64,000 nt of DNA from Pegethrix bostrychoides GSE-TBD4-15B (GTDB lineage Bacteria > Cyanobacteriota > Cyanobacteriia > Elainellales > Elainellaceae). The notes beneath the pieces are model-generated. The model saw nothing but the letters and a program-made list of their open reading frames with translations. It ran no database searches and was not told the DNA's origin. The stretch lies in contig JAHHHV010000084.1 in NCBI GenBank assembly GCA_019359155.1, positions 23,436 through 87,435 of the forward strand, written 5' to 3'. Shown in pieces: positions 1-9,700 of this stretch; position 1 is the stretch's first letter; each line of letters opens with the position of its first letter. A program made the translations under genes and the position numbers.

Positions 1-668
1 TTCTTCAAAAAGCGTTTTCACAGCCTTCAGAGCGTCAGATTAGCAGCGGTAGCGCCTACACAGATATTCCAGAAGGCTACTGGGCTGCATCTGCAATTGA
101 ATCAGCCTATGAGATGGGATTTATGAAGGGCTATCCAGAAGGCGACTTTCGTCCCAATCAGCCCGTCACGAAAGTAGAGGCATTGGCTTCACTAGCTCAA
201 AACCTGAATTTGTCGCCGGTCAGATCTGAAGCAGCGCCAGCAGCGCCAGCAGCCTTGTCTCAGCAGCCTGCCCCTCAAAGACGAGCCAAAAGACCGCTGA
301 TGTTTCCGCTAGCCATGACCACCTTGATGCAGCCGCTGGTCAAGCCGCCTGTGCGATCTGCGCCGGTTGCCAACTCTGCCGCTAGCGCTCAGTCCGCCAG
401 CAGTTCAGCACAGCAATCTATCCCAATAGATTTGAGTAACTACTATCAAGATGCGGCTCAAATTCCGCAGTATGCAGTTGGCAGCGTGGCTGAGACAACA
501 GCAGCTAACATTGTCGTGAACTATCCAGATCCACAGATCTTGAACCCAACTCAGCCCGCTACACGCGGCGAGATTGCAGCTTTGATTCATCAAGCTCTGG
601 TCTATCAAGGCAAGATGATTCCACTGCCCAGCGATGAAGCGGCCACCCGCTATGTTGTCGGTCGCTGA
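1..668 (+). CDS. S-layer homology (SLH) domain protein, C-terminal part
   Basis: The reading frame is open from the left edge (first full codon at base 3) to the stop at 666-668, so this is the 3' end of a longer gene. About residues 19-70 form one SLH repeat (YTDIPEGYWAASAIE, then GYPEGDFRPNQPVTKVEAL). An Ala/Pro/Ser-rich linker follows, and then a second, more divergent repeat ending in NPTQPATRGEIAALIHQAL. SLH repeats anchor proteins to peptidoglycan-linked polymers. In cyanobacteria they often occur in outer-membrane porins or surface proteins, but no barrel is visible in this fragment. The methionine at 114 lies inside the first SLH repeat and is not the start. SLH assignment is secure; the full protein's role is unknown. 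Confidence 0.85.
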   Translation, partial: LQKAFSQPSERQISSGSAYTDIPEGYWAASAIESAYEMGFMKGYPEGDFRPNQPVTKVEALASLAQNLNLSPVRSEAAPAAPAALSQQPAPQRRAKRPLMFPLAMTTLMQPLVKPPVRSAPVANSAASAQSASSSAQQSIPIDLSNYYQDAAQIPQYAVGSVAETTAANIVVNYPDPQILNPTQPATRGEIAALIHQALVYQGKMIPLPSDEAATRYVVGR

Positions 669-698
669 GACAGGTTTAGCGATAGTCCCTCTAGCAAT

Positions 699-733
699 AA
701 GTCCCGCGATACGTCCCGCGATACGTCCCGTAT
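699..733. repeat. Intergenic 12-bp tandem repeat, about 3 copies
   Basis: A unit close to ACGTCCCGCGAT is repeated three times between the SLH gene and the DUF389 gene, just ahead of the ATG at 746. The last copy diverges. It belongs to the window-wide class of short tandem duplications. Confidence 0.8.
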
Positions 734-745
734 TAGGCTCAAACC

Positions 746-2023
746 ATGCGACAGCTATTTGTACAGGTGCCCAAAGGACAGGGCAAAACTGTCTTAGAGG
801 TTGCTCAGTCTTGCGACGGCACCAATTTAGCTCAGATGCCCGCTCAAGGCACTGAGCAGCCGTTAGATTTAGTGTTGATTCATATCTCTAACGGTCAAGT
901 TGAGCGGCTGCTCGACAAACTGCAAGATCTACCAGAGCTAAGCGTCACGCTGTTGCCCACGGGTGTCATGGCGCTGCACCCGCCTAGCGATGCCGCCCCG
1001 GAGCAGGTGACGAACGTTGAAGAGCGCAGTCCGATTGAGATTTTTCTATCTGGGTTGCAGAGCACTGGGTCTTGGAAAGGCTTTCTGAGCTATGCTGCGA
1101 TCGCCGGAATTATTGTTTGGATCGGTCTTTACACCAACACAAGCTACCTGCTGGTGGCCGCGATGCTGCTGGCTCCCTTTGCAGGCCCTGCCATGAACAC
1201 GGCGCTAGCCACGGCCAGAGGCGACCGCAAGCTCTTGGGCAGCAGCATTTTCCGCTATTTCTCCGCACTGAGCGTGACGATTGCCACCACGGCGCTTTTG
1301 AGCTGGGTGCTTCAGCAGCAAAACCCGACGAGCCTGATGATTGATGGCAGCCAGATCTCGTCGGTCTCGGCTCTGATTCCGCTGGCGGCGGGGGCAGCGG
1401 GGGCACTGTCTCTGGTGCAGTCTGAGCGCAGCAGCCTTGTGTCAGGTGCTGCGACAGGAATGCTGGTTTCTGCATCGCTAGCGCCGCCGGCGGGCTTGGT
1501 CGGCATGGGAGCAGCAATTGGCCGCTGGGATTTGGCCACCAACGGTATTTTTCTGCTGCTGTTGCAGCTGGGTGGCATTAATTTGGCGGCAGCTTTGGTG
1601 TTTCGCCTGTTTGGGGGGCTGTCGGTTGTGGGCGCTCGTTACCAGCGCGGGCAGCGTGGGGTATTTCCAGTGGCGACTGCCCTGAGCGTTGTATTGCTGG
1701 CTGGTCTGCTGGTCTGGCAGTTTTCGAGTCCGCCTAACCTATTGCGATCCAGCCGCGCTCAGCGAGCTAATGCGGAAGTGCAGCAGGTGGTACAGCAGAG
1801 TAATCTAGCTGATTTGGTTGAATCAAACGTGAGATTTACCAGAGCTAATATTCCGGGTCAAAACAGCCTGCTCTCTGTGGTCTACGTGCAGCGGAAAGCG
1901 AATCTGGCAGAGTCTTCTGAGCAGATTCGCGCTGAGTTGACGCAGGCGATTCAAGAACGGCTGGTGCAGCAGGGAAACATCACGCCACTGGTGGATGTCA
2001 ACGTGCTGGAAGCCCCTGAGTAA
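746..2023 (+). CDS. DUF389 family integral membrane protein
   Basis: A 425-residue protein. The first ~90 residues are a soluble region opening MRQLFVQVPKGQG, as is usual for this family. A hydrophobic core follows with several membrane spans; the stretch LLVAAMLLAPFAGPAMNTAL at about residue 132 is the family signature. The C-terminal ~100 residues form a second soluble domain. DUF389 proteins (TIGR00341 type) are widespread in cyanobacteria and actinobacteria and lack an established biochemical function; a transport or envelope role is inference. The gene starts 77 bp after the SLH gene and is followed after 17 bp by the channel-like gene, so co-transcription with it is likely. Confidence 0.85.
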   Translation: MRQLFVQVPKGQGKTVLEVAQSCDGTNLAQMPAQGTEQPLDLVLIHISNGQVERLLDKLQDLPELSVTLLPTGVMALHPPSDAAPEQVTNVEERSPIEIFLSGLQSTGSWKGFLSYAAIAGIIVWIGLYTNTSYLLVAAMLLAPFAGPAMNTALATARGDRKLLGSSIFRYFSALSVTIATTALLSWVLQQQNPTSLMIDGSQISSVSALIPLAAGAAGALSLVQSERSSLVSGAATGMLVSASLAPPAGLVGMGAAIGRWDLATNGIFLLLLQLGGINLAAALVFRLFGGLSVVGARYQRGQRGVFPVATALSVVLLAGLLVWQFSSPPNLLRSSRAQRANAEVQQVVQQSNLADLVESNVRFTRANIPGQNSLLSVVYVQRKANLAESSEQIRAELTQAIQERLVQQGNITPLVDVNVLEAPE

Positions 2024-2040
2024 AAGCCTGAGATGAGCCT

Positions 2041-2892
2041 ATGAGTTCCTTACCAAACTCAGAGATCTCTGAGATCTCCAAGAAGCAGGTTTTAGAGCAA
2101 GAGCGCGTTGAGATCTTGCAGCAGCTTGAAGACTGGCTAGATCTACCCATGCTGCTGTTGAGTTTCGTCTGGCTGGCGCTGTTTGTAGTCGAGCTTACCT
2201 GGGGGCTGACACCCGTTTTAGACGGGCTGAGCGCCGCGATTTGGATCTTGTTTGTCCTAGAGTTTGGCGTAAAGCTGCTGATCGCGCCTCGCAGGCTCAC
2301 CTATCTCAAGACCCACTGGCTGACGGCTGTTTCGCTGCTGCTGCCAGCTTTTAGAACGCTGCGAGTCGTGAGGCTGCTGCGGGTGCTGCAAACAACTAGA
2401 GCCATGCGCGGCTTGCAGCTCTTGCGGGTGCTGACCCGTACCAACCGCAGTATGCGGCTGCTGAGCGCTAATTTCACGCGGCGGGGTTTTGGCTATGTGA
2501 TGCTGCTGAGCGGAATGATAACGGTCGCGGGTGCGGCTGGTATGTATGCCTTTGAGCTAGATGCGCCTGATGCGCCTGGGTTTGAGAGCTACGGCGCGGC
2601 GCTCTGGTGGACGGCCATGCTGATGACCACCATGGGTTCAGAATATTTTCCGCAGACTGCCGAAGGTCGCATTCTCTGTGTGCTGCTAGCACTCTATGCC
2701 TTTGCAGTATTTGGATATGTGACGGCAACGCTGGCGACGTTTTTTATTGGCCAAGATGCAGATGATGACGCCACCGAAATTGCTGGCGAACGTTCAATCA
2801 ATGCCCTGCATACTGAAATTGCTGCCCTGCGCGCCGAGATCCGAGCGCTCTACCCAAAAGATCCGCCGCAGTTAAAAAATCCAGACTTTTGA
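2041..2892 (+). CDS. Voltage-gated-channel-like ion transporter with an atypical selectivity filter
   Basis: A 283-residue six-segment channel subunit. The S4-like segment is Arg-rich (LRVVRLLRVLQTTRAMRGLQ, about residues 102-121). The pore loop and final helix follow (LWWTAMLMTTMGSEYFP, then FAVFGYVTATLATFF). Where potassium channels have TVGYGD, residues 197-202 here read TMGSEY, so the usual Tyr-Gly pair is Ser-Glu. The short C-terminal helix (INALHTEIAALRAEIRAL) looks like a coiled-coil tetramerisation segment. Family knowledge supports a tetrameric cation channel in the cytoplasmic membrane; ion selectivity cannot be predicted from this filter. It sits in a run with MscS and DUF2254, consistent with an osmotic or ionic role. 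Confidence 0.8.
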   Translation: MSSLPNSEISEISKKQVLEQERVEILQQLEDWLDLPMLLLSFVWLALFVVELTWGLTPVLDGLSAAIWILFVLEFGVKLLIAPRRLTYLKTHWLTAVSLLLPAFRTLRVVRLLRVLQTTRAMRGLQLLRVLTRTNRSMRLLSANFTRRGFGYVMLLSGMITVAGAAGMYAFELDAPDAPGFESYGAALWWTAMLMTTMGSEYFPQTAEGRILCVLLALYAFAVFGYVTATLATFFIGQDADDDATEIAGERSINALHTEIAALRAEIRALYPKDPPQLKNPDF

Positions 2893-2964
2893 TAGAGATT
2901 TGTTAATCTGTCTTCAGATATAATTCTAGCGAAACTTTAGAGACGCACTCGTTAAAAACGCACT

Positions 2965-3984
2965 GTGAATACAGAAATATCCACCGTCTGGGACAAAATT
3001 CAGATGATGGCCAACGACTTTATAATTTTGTTGCCTAATATTGTGCTGGCGCTAATTGTCTTTGCTGTCTTCTTTTTCACAGCCCGCACGATCAAACGAG
3101 TCGTCAGACGTTTAACCCGCTCTCGCCGCCAAGCCCGTAACTTAGGCATGGTGCTGGGGCGACTGGCACAGGGAGCAACCGTGCTGGCGGGGCTGTTTAT
3201 CGCGCTATCCATCGTCATTCCGTCGCTCAAAGCCAATGATTTGGTGCAGCTTCTAGGAATCAGCGGCGTAGCGATCGGATTTGCGTTCCGAGATATTCTC
3301 CAGAATTTTCTGGCAGGTATTCTAATTTTATTGACTGAACCATTTCAAATCGACGATCAGATTGTATTTAAAGATTTTGAAGGAACTGTTGAGCAAATTC
3401 AAACCAGAGCCACAACGATTAGAACCTATGACGGGCGGCGGATCGTCATTCCAAACTCTGAGCTATTCACCAACTCAGTGACGGTCAATACGGCCTTCGA
3501 GAACCGCCGCCTGGAGTACGACGTTGGCATCGGCTACGGCGATGATATTGAAACCGCCAGACAGCTCATTTTAGAAGCTGTTTATGAGACAGAAGGCGTG
3601 CTAGAGCATCCCGCAGCGGATGCCATTGTGGTAGAGCTAGCGGGCAGCAGCGTCAATATTCGCGCTCGCTGGTGGGTCGAACCGCCGCGCCGCGCTGACG
3701 TTTTGGACTTGCAGGATCGGGTGCTAACCAATATCAAAAACAAGCTCACCGCTAGCGGCATCGATCTACCCTTCCCAACTCAGCAAATCTTGTTGCATGA
3801 TCAGACCGAAGCCACAGACGGCGACCGCGCTCGGCAGCGGGAAGGCTGGCCTGCGGGTCAAGGCGAAATTCCCAGGCCGCGCAGCGTTGCCCATGCGCTG
3901 CGACATCTAGCGGAGCAGACCGGGAGAGCCGGAGCAGAGAACGGCGCAGACGCAGAGAAAACCGTGGCGCAGCAGGACGCATAA
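2965..3984 (+). CDS. MscS-family mechanosensitive channel
   Basis: A 339-residue small-conductance mechanosensitive channel. There are three N-terminal membrane spans (about residues 18-40, 62-85 and 90-122). The pore-lining TM3 and beta domain hold the conserved stretch LGISGVAIGFAFRDILQNFL, then RRIVIPNSELFTNSV. Such channels open under membrane tension to release solutes on hypo-osmotic shock. After residue ~285 comes a charged, low-complexity tail (DQTEATDGDRARQREG...) that is longer than in minimal homologues. The start is a GTG at 2965. The DUF2254 gene begins 7 bp downstream, so the two are probably one transcript. It is not a close match to E. coli YggB in its extremities, so no symbol is given. 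Confidence 0.9.
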   Translation: MNTEISTVWDKIQMMANDFIILLPNIVLALIVFAVFFFTARTIKRVVRRLTRSRRQARNLGMVLGRLAQGATVLAGLFIALSIVIPSLKANDLVQLLGISGVAIGFAFRDILQNFLAGILILLTEPFQIDDQIVFKDFEGTVEQIQTRATTIRTYDGRRIVIPNSELFTNSVTVNTAFENRRLEYDVGIGYGDDIETARQLILEAVYETEGVLEHPAADAIVVELAGSSVNIRARWWVEPPRRADVLDLQDRVLTNIKNKLTASGIDLPFPTQQILLHDQTEATDGDRARQREGWPAGQGEIPRPRSVAHALRHLAEQTGRAGAENGADAEKTVAQQDA

Positions 3985-3991
3985 ACGTTAC

Positions 3992-5335
3992 ATGAACTAT
4001 ATCCGGTTTAGCAAATTTTGGGACTCGCTGAATTCTAGCTTTTGGTTTGTGCCCACGCTGATGGTAGCGCTGTCGATTGCCCTTTCGTTTATTACCATTG
4101 GGATTGACCAAAGCCGCGAAACCGATTTGATTGGCAACATTGGCTGGGCCTATGCGCTAGGGCCAAACGGTTCACGCGCCATTCTCTCAGCGATTGCTGG
4201 CTCGATGGTGAGTGTGGCCACTACCGCATTCTCAATTACGATTGTGGCGCTTCAGCTCGCCTCTTCTCAGTTTGGGCCACGTCTGCTGCGTAATTTTATG
4301 CAGGATACTGGCAATCAAGTAGTGCTGGGCACATTCATCTCCACGTTTGTCTATAGCCTGATGGTGCTGCGAACGATTAACGGGGTCGATGAGAACGAGT
4401 TTGTGCCGCATTTGGCCGTCACCTGCGGGATGGGTTTAGCAATTGCCAGCATTGGCGTATTGATCTACTTTATTCATCACTCTGCCTCTTCGATTCAGGT
4501 TGACCAGGTGATTCATCGAGTTGGATGTGACTTAAATGCAACCATTGAGCAGATCTTTCCAGAACAGATTGGGCGATCTGCTTCTAGGCAGCGGCAAAAT
4601 GCAGGCTCAGCCGATATTCCCACCGATTTTGATCAGGCCGCTGAGACGGTGAGAGCGGCAGATGGCGGCTATGTTCAGGCCGTTGATCATGACCAGATCA
4701 TGACGCTGGCTATCGAGCATGATCTGCTGCTACGGGTCAACCAGCGGCCTGGTCGCTTTGTGGTCAAAGGCAGTGCCCTAGTGCAGGTTTTTCCGGGCGA
4801 GAAGCTGACCAAACATCTGGCAGCCCAAATCAACACGGCCTTTGTCTATGGCTCGCAGCGCACCGAGCAGCAGGATGTCGAGTTTTCGATTGATCAGCTG
4901 GTGGAGATTGCGGCTCGCGCCCTCTCACCGGGCGTGAACGATCCGTTTACGGCAGTTCGCTGTATTGATCAGCTCAGCGCTGCCCTCTGCCGCTTGGCGC
5001 AGCGCGATATGCCCTCGCCCTACCGCTACGACGACCAGAACCAGCTGCGGGTGATTGCTGAGCCGACCAGCTTTGGCGATGTGGTCGATGCCGCTTTCAA
5101 CCAAATCCGTCAGTATGGGCAGTCTAGCGTGGCAGTAACGATGCGGCTCCTGGAGGCGATTGCGACGATTGCCACCTTTACTCACCGTCCCGGCGACAGA
5201 ATAGCGCTCCAGCGACAGGCCGAAATGGTGATGCGCGGCAGTGAGCAGGGCATTTCAGAAGAATTAGACCGCCAGGACATTAAAGAGCGCTATCTACATG
5301 CGGTGAACTTGCTGGAGCATGAGCTAGCGCATTAA
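3992..5335 (+). CDS. DUF2254 family membrane protein
   Basis: A 447-residue protein. Hydrophobic segments near residues 17-38, 60-90, 105-125 and 140-160 are followed by a soluble region of about 280 residues. The signature TTAFSITIVALQLASSQFGP lies at about residue 77, and a second conserved block, ARALSPGVNDPFTAVRCID, near residue 309. The family is common in cyanobacteria and proteobacteria and has no assigned function. The 7-bp spacing after the MscS gene suggests one operon and a membrane or osmotic context; the specific role is unknown. Confidence 0.85.
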   Translation: MNYIRFSKFWDSLNSSFWFVPTLMVALSIALSFITIGIDQSRETDLIGNIGWAYALGPNGSRAILSAIAGSMVSVATTAFSITIVALQLASSQFGPRLLRNFMQDTGNQVVLGTFISTFVYSLMVLRTINGVDENEFVPHLAVTCGMGLAIASIGVLIYFIHHSASSIQVDQVIHRVGCDLNATIEQIFPEQIGRSASRQRQNAGSADIPTDFDQAAETVRAADGGYVQAVDHDQIMTLAIEHDLLLRVNQRPGRFVVKGSALVQVFPGEKLTKHLAAQINTAFVYGSQRTEQQDVEFSIDQLVEIAARALSPGVNDPFTAVRCIDQLSAALCRLAQRDMPSPYRYDDQNQLRVIAEPTSFGDVVDAAFNQIRQYGQSSVAVTMRLLEAIATIATFTHRPGDRIALQRQAEMVMRGSEQGISEELDRQDIKERYLHAVNLLEHELAH

Positions 5336-5536
5336 AGCGCATTAATAAAGTCAGCGCTAGATTTTGCTGCTCATTGATAGGCAACGGCCTAAGCTACAGC
5401 TTAGCTTCCGTAGAATTACAGTTGGCAGATGTTAGATGCGCCTCAGAGAATGCACGCAACAGGTTTCTCACGGCTGGCCTGCTCGCTTTGGGTAAAGTTC
5501 CGACTGAATTGACTCCTCCTTACGAGAGGGTTGCTG

Positions 5537-6571
5537 ATGAAAATTCTATTGATTGAAGACGACCTGCCGACCCGTGAACTGCTCTCAACGATGCTCTCGC
5601 AGCATCGCTATGCGGTGGATCCTGTGGAAGATGGGGCAGTTGGGCTAGAGTTAGCGACTCGGTGGCCCTACGATCTGATCATGCTAGATCTCTTGCTGCC
5701 GACGCTCAGCGGCCTTCAGCTCTGCCGCCAGCTTCGAGTCACAGGCTGCCAAACTCCAATTTTGATGCTGACGACCCAAGACGCTAACCAAGACGTAATT
5801 GCCGGACTCGACGCTGGAGCCGACGACTATTTGGTCAAGTCCTGCGCCTCTGATCAGCTGCTCGCTCGCGTCCGGGCGCTGCTGAGGCGCGGTTTGGCCT
5901 CATCGTCACCGCTGCTCTGCTGGGGCTTGCTCTGCCTTGATCCAGCTCAGGTGCGGGTCACTTACGATCAGCGAGAAATTGTTTTGCGACCCAAAGAGTA
6001 CAGCCTGCTAGAGCTATTTTTGCGGCATCCGCAGCGGCTGCTCAACCGCAGTGCGATTATTGATCACCTCTGGTCAATGGAGGAGCCGCCAGTCGAAGCT
6101 TCAGTGACGAATCTGGTCAAAGACCTGCGCCAGCGCCTGAAAGCTGCTGGTGTCAGTGACCTGATTGAAACAGTCTACGGCTTAGGCTATCGCTTAAAAG
6201 CGGTTCCAGCAGGTTCAGCGGCGGCGAGTTCAGCTTGGGCAACCCAAGCTGCCCCGGAGCGCAACATCGCACTTCAGCAGGTGACAGAGCGGTTTCAGAT
6301 TTCTCTGGAGCAGCGGATTGCTCAGCTAGAGTCGGCAGTGCAGTCGCTTCAGGCTGGAGAGCTGAGCGCTCAGCAGGGAGAGGCTGCCCGCACCGAAGCC
6401 CACAAGCTGGCGGGCAGCTTGGGCACGTTTGGCTATTTGCAAGCCTCCAAAGCGGCGCAGGCGATTGAACAGCTTCTTGACTCAAAAGTCAGCCAAGAGC
6501 TACAGCTAGCTGCTCAGATGACGCAGCTTCTGGCGGCGTTGAAGCAAGATCTAGCGTCATCTGCTGTCTGA
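5537..6571 (+). CDS. OmpR-type response regulator with a C-terminal Hpt domain
   Basis: A 344-residue regulator read from the ATG at 5537; a TTG two codons earlier is less likely. The receiver domain (residues 1-118) has the acidic pair ED near residue 8, phospho-acceptor Asp51 (MLDLLLP) and Lys101. Residues ~130-225 are a winged-helix DNA-binding domain ending IETVYGLGYRLK. Residues ~245-335 are a histidine phosphotransfer domain with HKLAGSLGTFG, His289 being the likely phospho-acceptor. A receiver, a DNA-binding domain and an Hpt on one chain would let it act as a phosphorelay intermediate as well as a transcription factor. It precedes a large kinase and a CheY-like receiver, which are likely partners by position. 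Confidence 0.9.
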   Translation: MKILLIEDDLPTRELLSTMLSQHRYAVDPVEDGAVGLELATRWPYDLIMLDLLLPTLSGLQLCRQLRVTGCQTPILMLTTQDANQDVIAGLDAGADDYLVKSCASDQLLARVRALLRRGLASSSPLLCWGLLCLDPAQVRVTYDQREIVLRPKEYSLLELFLRHPQRLLNRSAIIDHLWSMEEPPVEASVTNLVKDLRQRLKAAGVSDLIETVYGLGYRLKAVPAGSAAASSAWATQAAPERNIALQQVTERFQISLEQRIAQLESAVQSLQAGELSAQQGEAARTEAHKLAGSLGTFGYLQASKAAQAIEQLLDSKVSQELQLAAQMTQLLAALKQDLASSAV

Positions 6572-6617
6572 CAATCCTAGCGTCATCTCCAGCCTTGTCA
6601 TCCAGGAAGCTCGCCGC

Positions 6618-6660
6618 TAGAGCGCAGTTGCTTAGAGCGCAGTTGCCTAGAGCACAGATG
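6618..6660. repeat. Intergenic 15-bp tandem repeat, about 2.9 copies
   Basis: Two near-identical copies of TAGAGCGCAGTTGCY and a third degenerate one fill much of the gap between the RR-Hpt gene and the histidine kinase. Confidence 0.8.
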
Positions 6661-6715
6661 GTTTATTCTGAGCTGAGATGTTCTTTGCGCGCAGCAGCTT
6701 GATTCAGCCCCTTCT

Positions 6716-9700
6716 ATGCCAATCCCTCAACCTGCTTATCGGTTTCCCAGCCTGTTCAGGAACCTGCCGCTGCGCTGGGCGTTAACTGCACCCTTTCTGC
6801 TGGCTACAGTTGGGGCTGTGGCACTGGTTGGCTATTGGTCTGATCAAAACAGCCAGAAGGCTGTGGCAGTTCTGGGGCGGCAGCTAGTTGCAGAAACCAA
6901 TCAGCGAGTGATTCAGGAACTCAAGACCTATTTGCAGCCGCCGTTGTTGATCAATCGGCTGAATGTCGATGCCGTGCATCGAGGACAGCTTGATCCTGAA
7001 AACATTGCCAGCTTAGAGAGGGCGCTGTTTGATCGTCTACAGCAGTTCGACCAGGTTTCGGCAGTCTTGTTCGCCAGCGCTCAGGGGCAGTTGAGAATTG
7101 TGGAACGCTTGCCAAAGCTGTTGCCAAAGCTGTATGTAGCCGCAGCCGATCCGCCGCGTTTCGATCAGATCTCTATCTATCCGCTAGATAGCCGGGGCAA
7201 CCGGGGAAAGCTCCTTAAGACGAAGCACGGGCTAGATGTGCGGCGCGATCGCCCCTGGTATCAGCGGGCAGCGGCGACAGGTCAGCTGGGATGGAACCCA
7301 ATTTCTCAGTATGGCACTTTTCCAACGCTGACCTTGAACGCTTCGCAACCCGTTTATGCTGCGGACAGCAAGCGGCTATTGGGCGTGTTTTCTGTACATA
7401 TCCAGCTGGACTATTTGAGCCAGTTTCTGCATGATTTACAGATCAGCCGCGCCGGACAGGTGCTAATTCTCGATCAAGCAGGCGCTCTGATTGCTAGCTC
7501 GACCCAAGAGTTGCCCTATCGGTTTAGCCCTGGCACAAAGTTGAACGAGTTTAAGCAACTCCAGCTAGAGCACAGCCAAAATGATCTAAATCGTTCACTC
7601 GGTGTTTACTTGAACCGTCATCCTGACTTGTTACAAGCTGTAGCCCAGCCTTCAGAGTTTAGTTTTCGCCACGGTCAGCAGCACTCTGTCCAAATCACGC
7701 CATTTCGAGATCCGCAGGGTCTAGACTGGCGCATTGTCACGATCATTCCTGACTCCTATTTTACGGGTGCGATCGAGGCGCAGAGGCATCAAACTCTGCT
7801 GCTGAGCCTGCTGACGCTGGCCATAGCGGTTGGGCTAGGGCTACTGGCCACCGAACGGCTCATGGCTCGCTTCAGGCAGCTGAGTCAGGCCAGCCGCGAG
7901 CTAGCAGCTGGCCATCTCGATCGGCGGCTGCCAACCGACAGCCCGATCTCTGAGCTGAGCAGTCTGGCTGAGGTCTTCAACCAGATGGCAGACCAGATGC
8001 AGCAGTCTTTTGGGCAGATCACAACTGCCCTGCAAACCTCGCAGGAGAAGTTTGAGACGATCTTTCGCACCAGCCCGGATCCAATCGCGATCGCCAGCCT
8101 CGCCGAGGGTCGGTTTATTGAGGTGAATGACAGCCTGATTCAGTTTTTTGGCTACCGCCGCGAGGAGATGATTGGCCGCACGGCGCTCGAACTCAATCTC
8201 TGGAGCGATCTCGATCAGCGCCATCAGTATCGCAGCCTGCTGCAAATGCAGGGGAGCCTGCGGAATCTGGAGGTACAGATGCGGGTTCGATCTGGCGAGT
8301 TTAAAACCTGTCTGCTCTCGACTGAAGTTCGCAGCTTAGAAGGGCAAGACTGCCTGATTGTGATCCAGCGGGATATTACCGAGCGCAAAGCAACCGAGCT
8401 GGCGTTGCAGCAGAGTGAAGCCAGCTATCGTGCCATTGTCGAAGATCAAACAGAGCTTATTTGCTATTTACTCCCGGACTCAACGCTGATATTTGTGAAT
8501 GATGCTTACTGTAAGTATTTTGATATACAGCGAGAATCTGTCATGGGTCAGAAATATAGCCAGCGAATCCATCCAGAAGATCAGGCGAGAGTGGCTGAGC
8601 GGATTGAGTCTATGAACGTCACCCAGCCGATGGTGATGATCGAAAATCGCGTGGTTGTCGAGGGGGCAGTGCGCTGGACGCAGTGGATTAATCGGCTGTT
8701 GTTTGACGCATCGGGAACCGTGACCAAAATTCAGTCAGTTGGCCGGGATATCACCGAGCGTCAGCAGCTAGAGGCATCGCTGCGCGCCCAGGCAGAAGAA
8801 GAGCGGCTGCTGACGATTATTACTCAGAATATCCGTCAGTCTTTGGATCTCAATCAAATTTTGGCCACGGCGGTCGCTGAAGTACAGCAGAGGCTAAACG
8901 CCGATCGCGCCTTAATTTTTCGGCTGAATGCGGGGTTGGCTGAGGTGATCCAGGCGGCAACTGTTTCAGACTACCCGATACCGGGCCAGATACCGGGCCA
9001 GATACCGGGCCAGATACCGGGCCAGATACCGGATCAGATACGCTGGGAAGACCTGCTCTCAAAAGCGGACGATGCCGACTATCGGCAGGGAAATCCTCGG
9101 ATCATCTCCGATCTAGCAGATCTGGCCGCAGATGAATGGCCAGCTAATCCGCTAGATCGGGGCGTGAAATCAAAAGTGATTGCGCCAATTCTCCAGTCCC
9201 GCCCTGACTCAGCCGCAGACTTCGCTCCAGTCTGGGGACTACTGGTGGTGCAAGCCTGCGCTGACCATCGCCAGTGGCAAGCTTCAGAAGCGCGATGCTT
9301 GCAGCAGATCGCCAACCAGCTCGCGATTGCGATTGCCCAGGCCAACCTCTATCAGCAGCTCCAGGCAGAGCTGGCGACGCACAAACAGACCGAAAAAACC
9401 TTGCAGGAGCGCGAGGCCATGCTGCGAGCCATTGGCGACAACCTGCCCAAAGGCTTCATCTATCAGCGCGTCCATGAACCGGGCAAAGGCTTTTACTATT
9501 CCTACGTGAGCGCGGGCATCGAGCGTCTGCTGGGCGTTAAGCCAGAGGCCGTGCTTGAGAATCCGCAGGTAATCCGCACGGTCGGATTTGCAGAAGAGCT
9601 GTCCTTCACCGATCAGCTGGTGCAGCATTCGCTGGAAACCCTGACCCCCATCGAAATTGAGATGCGAAACCGCAGGCCCAATGGTGAGGTTCAGTGGTCG

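Noticed and set aside
5374..5556. 60-codon plus-strand frame before the RR-Hpt gene
   Set aside because: It overlaps the start of the regulator at 5537, has no ribosome-binding site and no protein-like pattern.
8850..9062. Minus-strand frame with PVSG repeats opposite the kinase
   Set aside because: It is the antisense reading of the IPGQ tract; the repetition is inherited from the coding strand.
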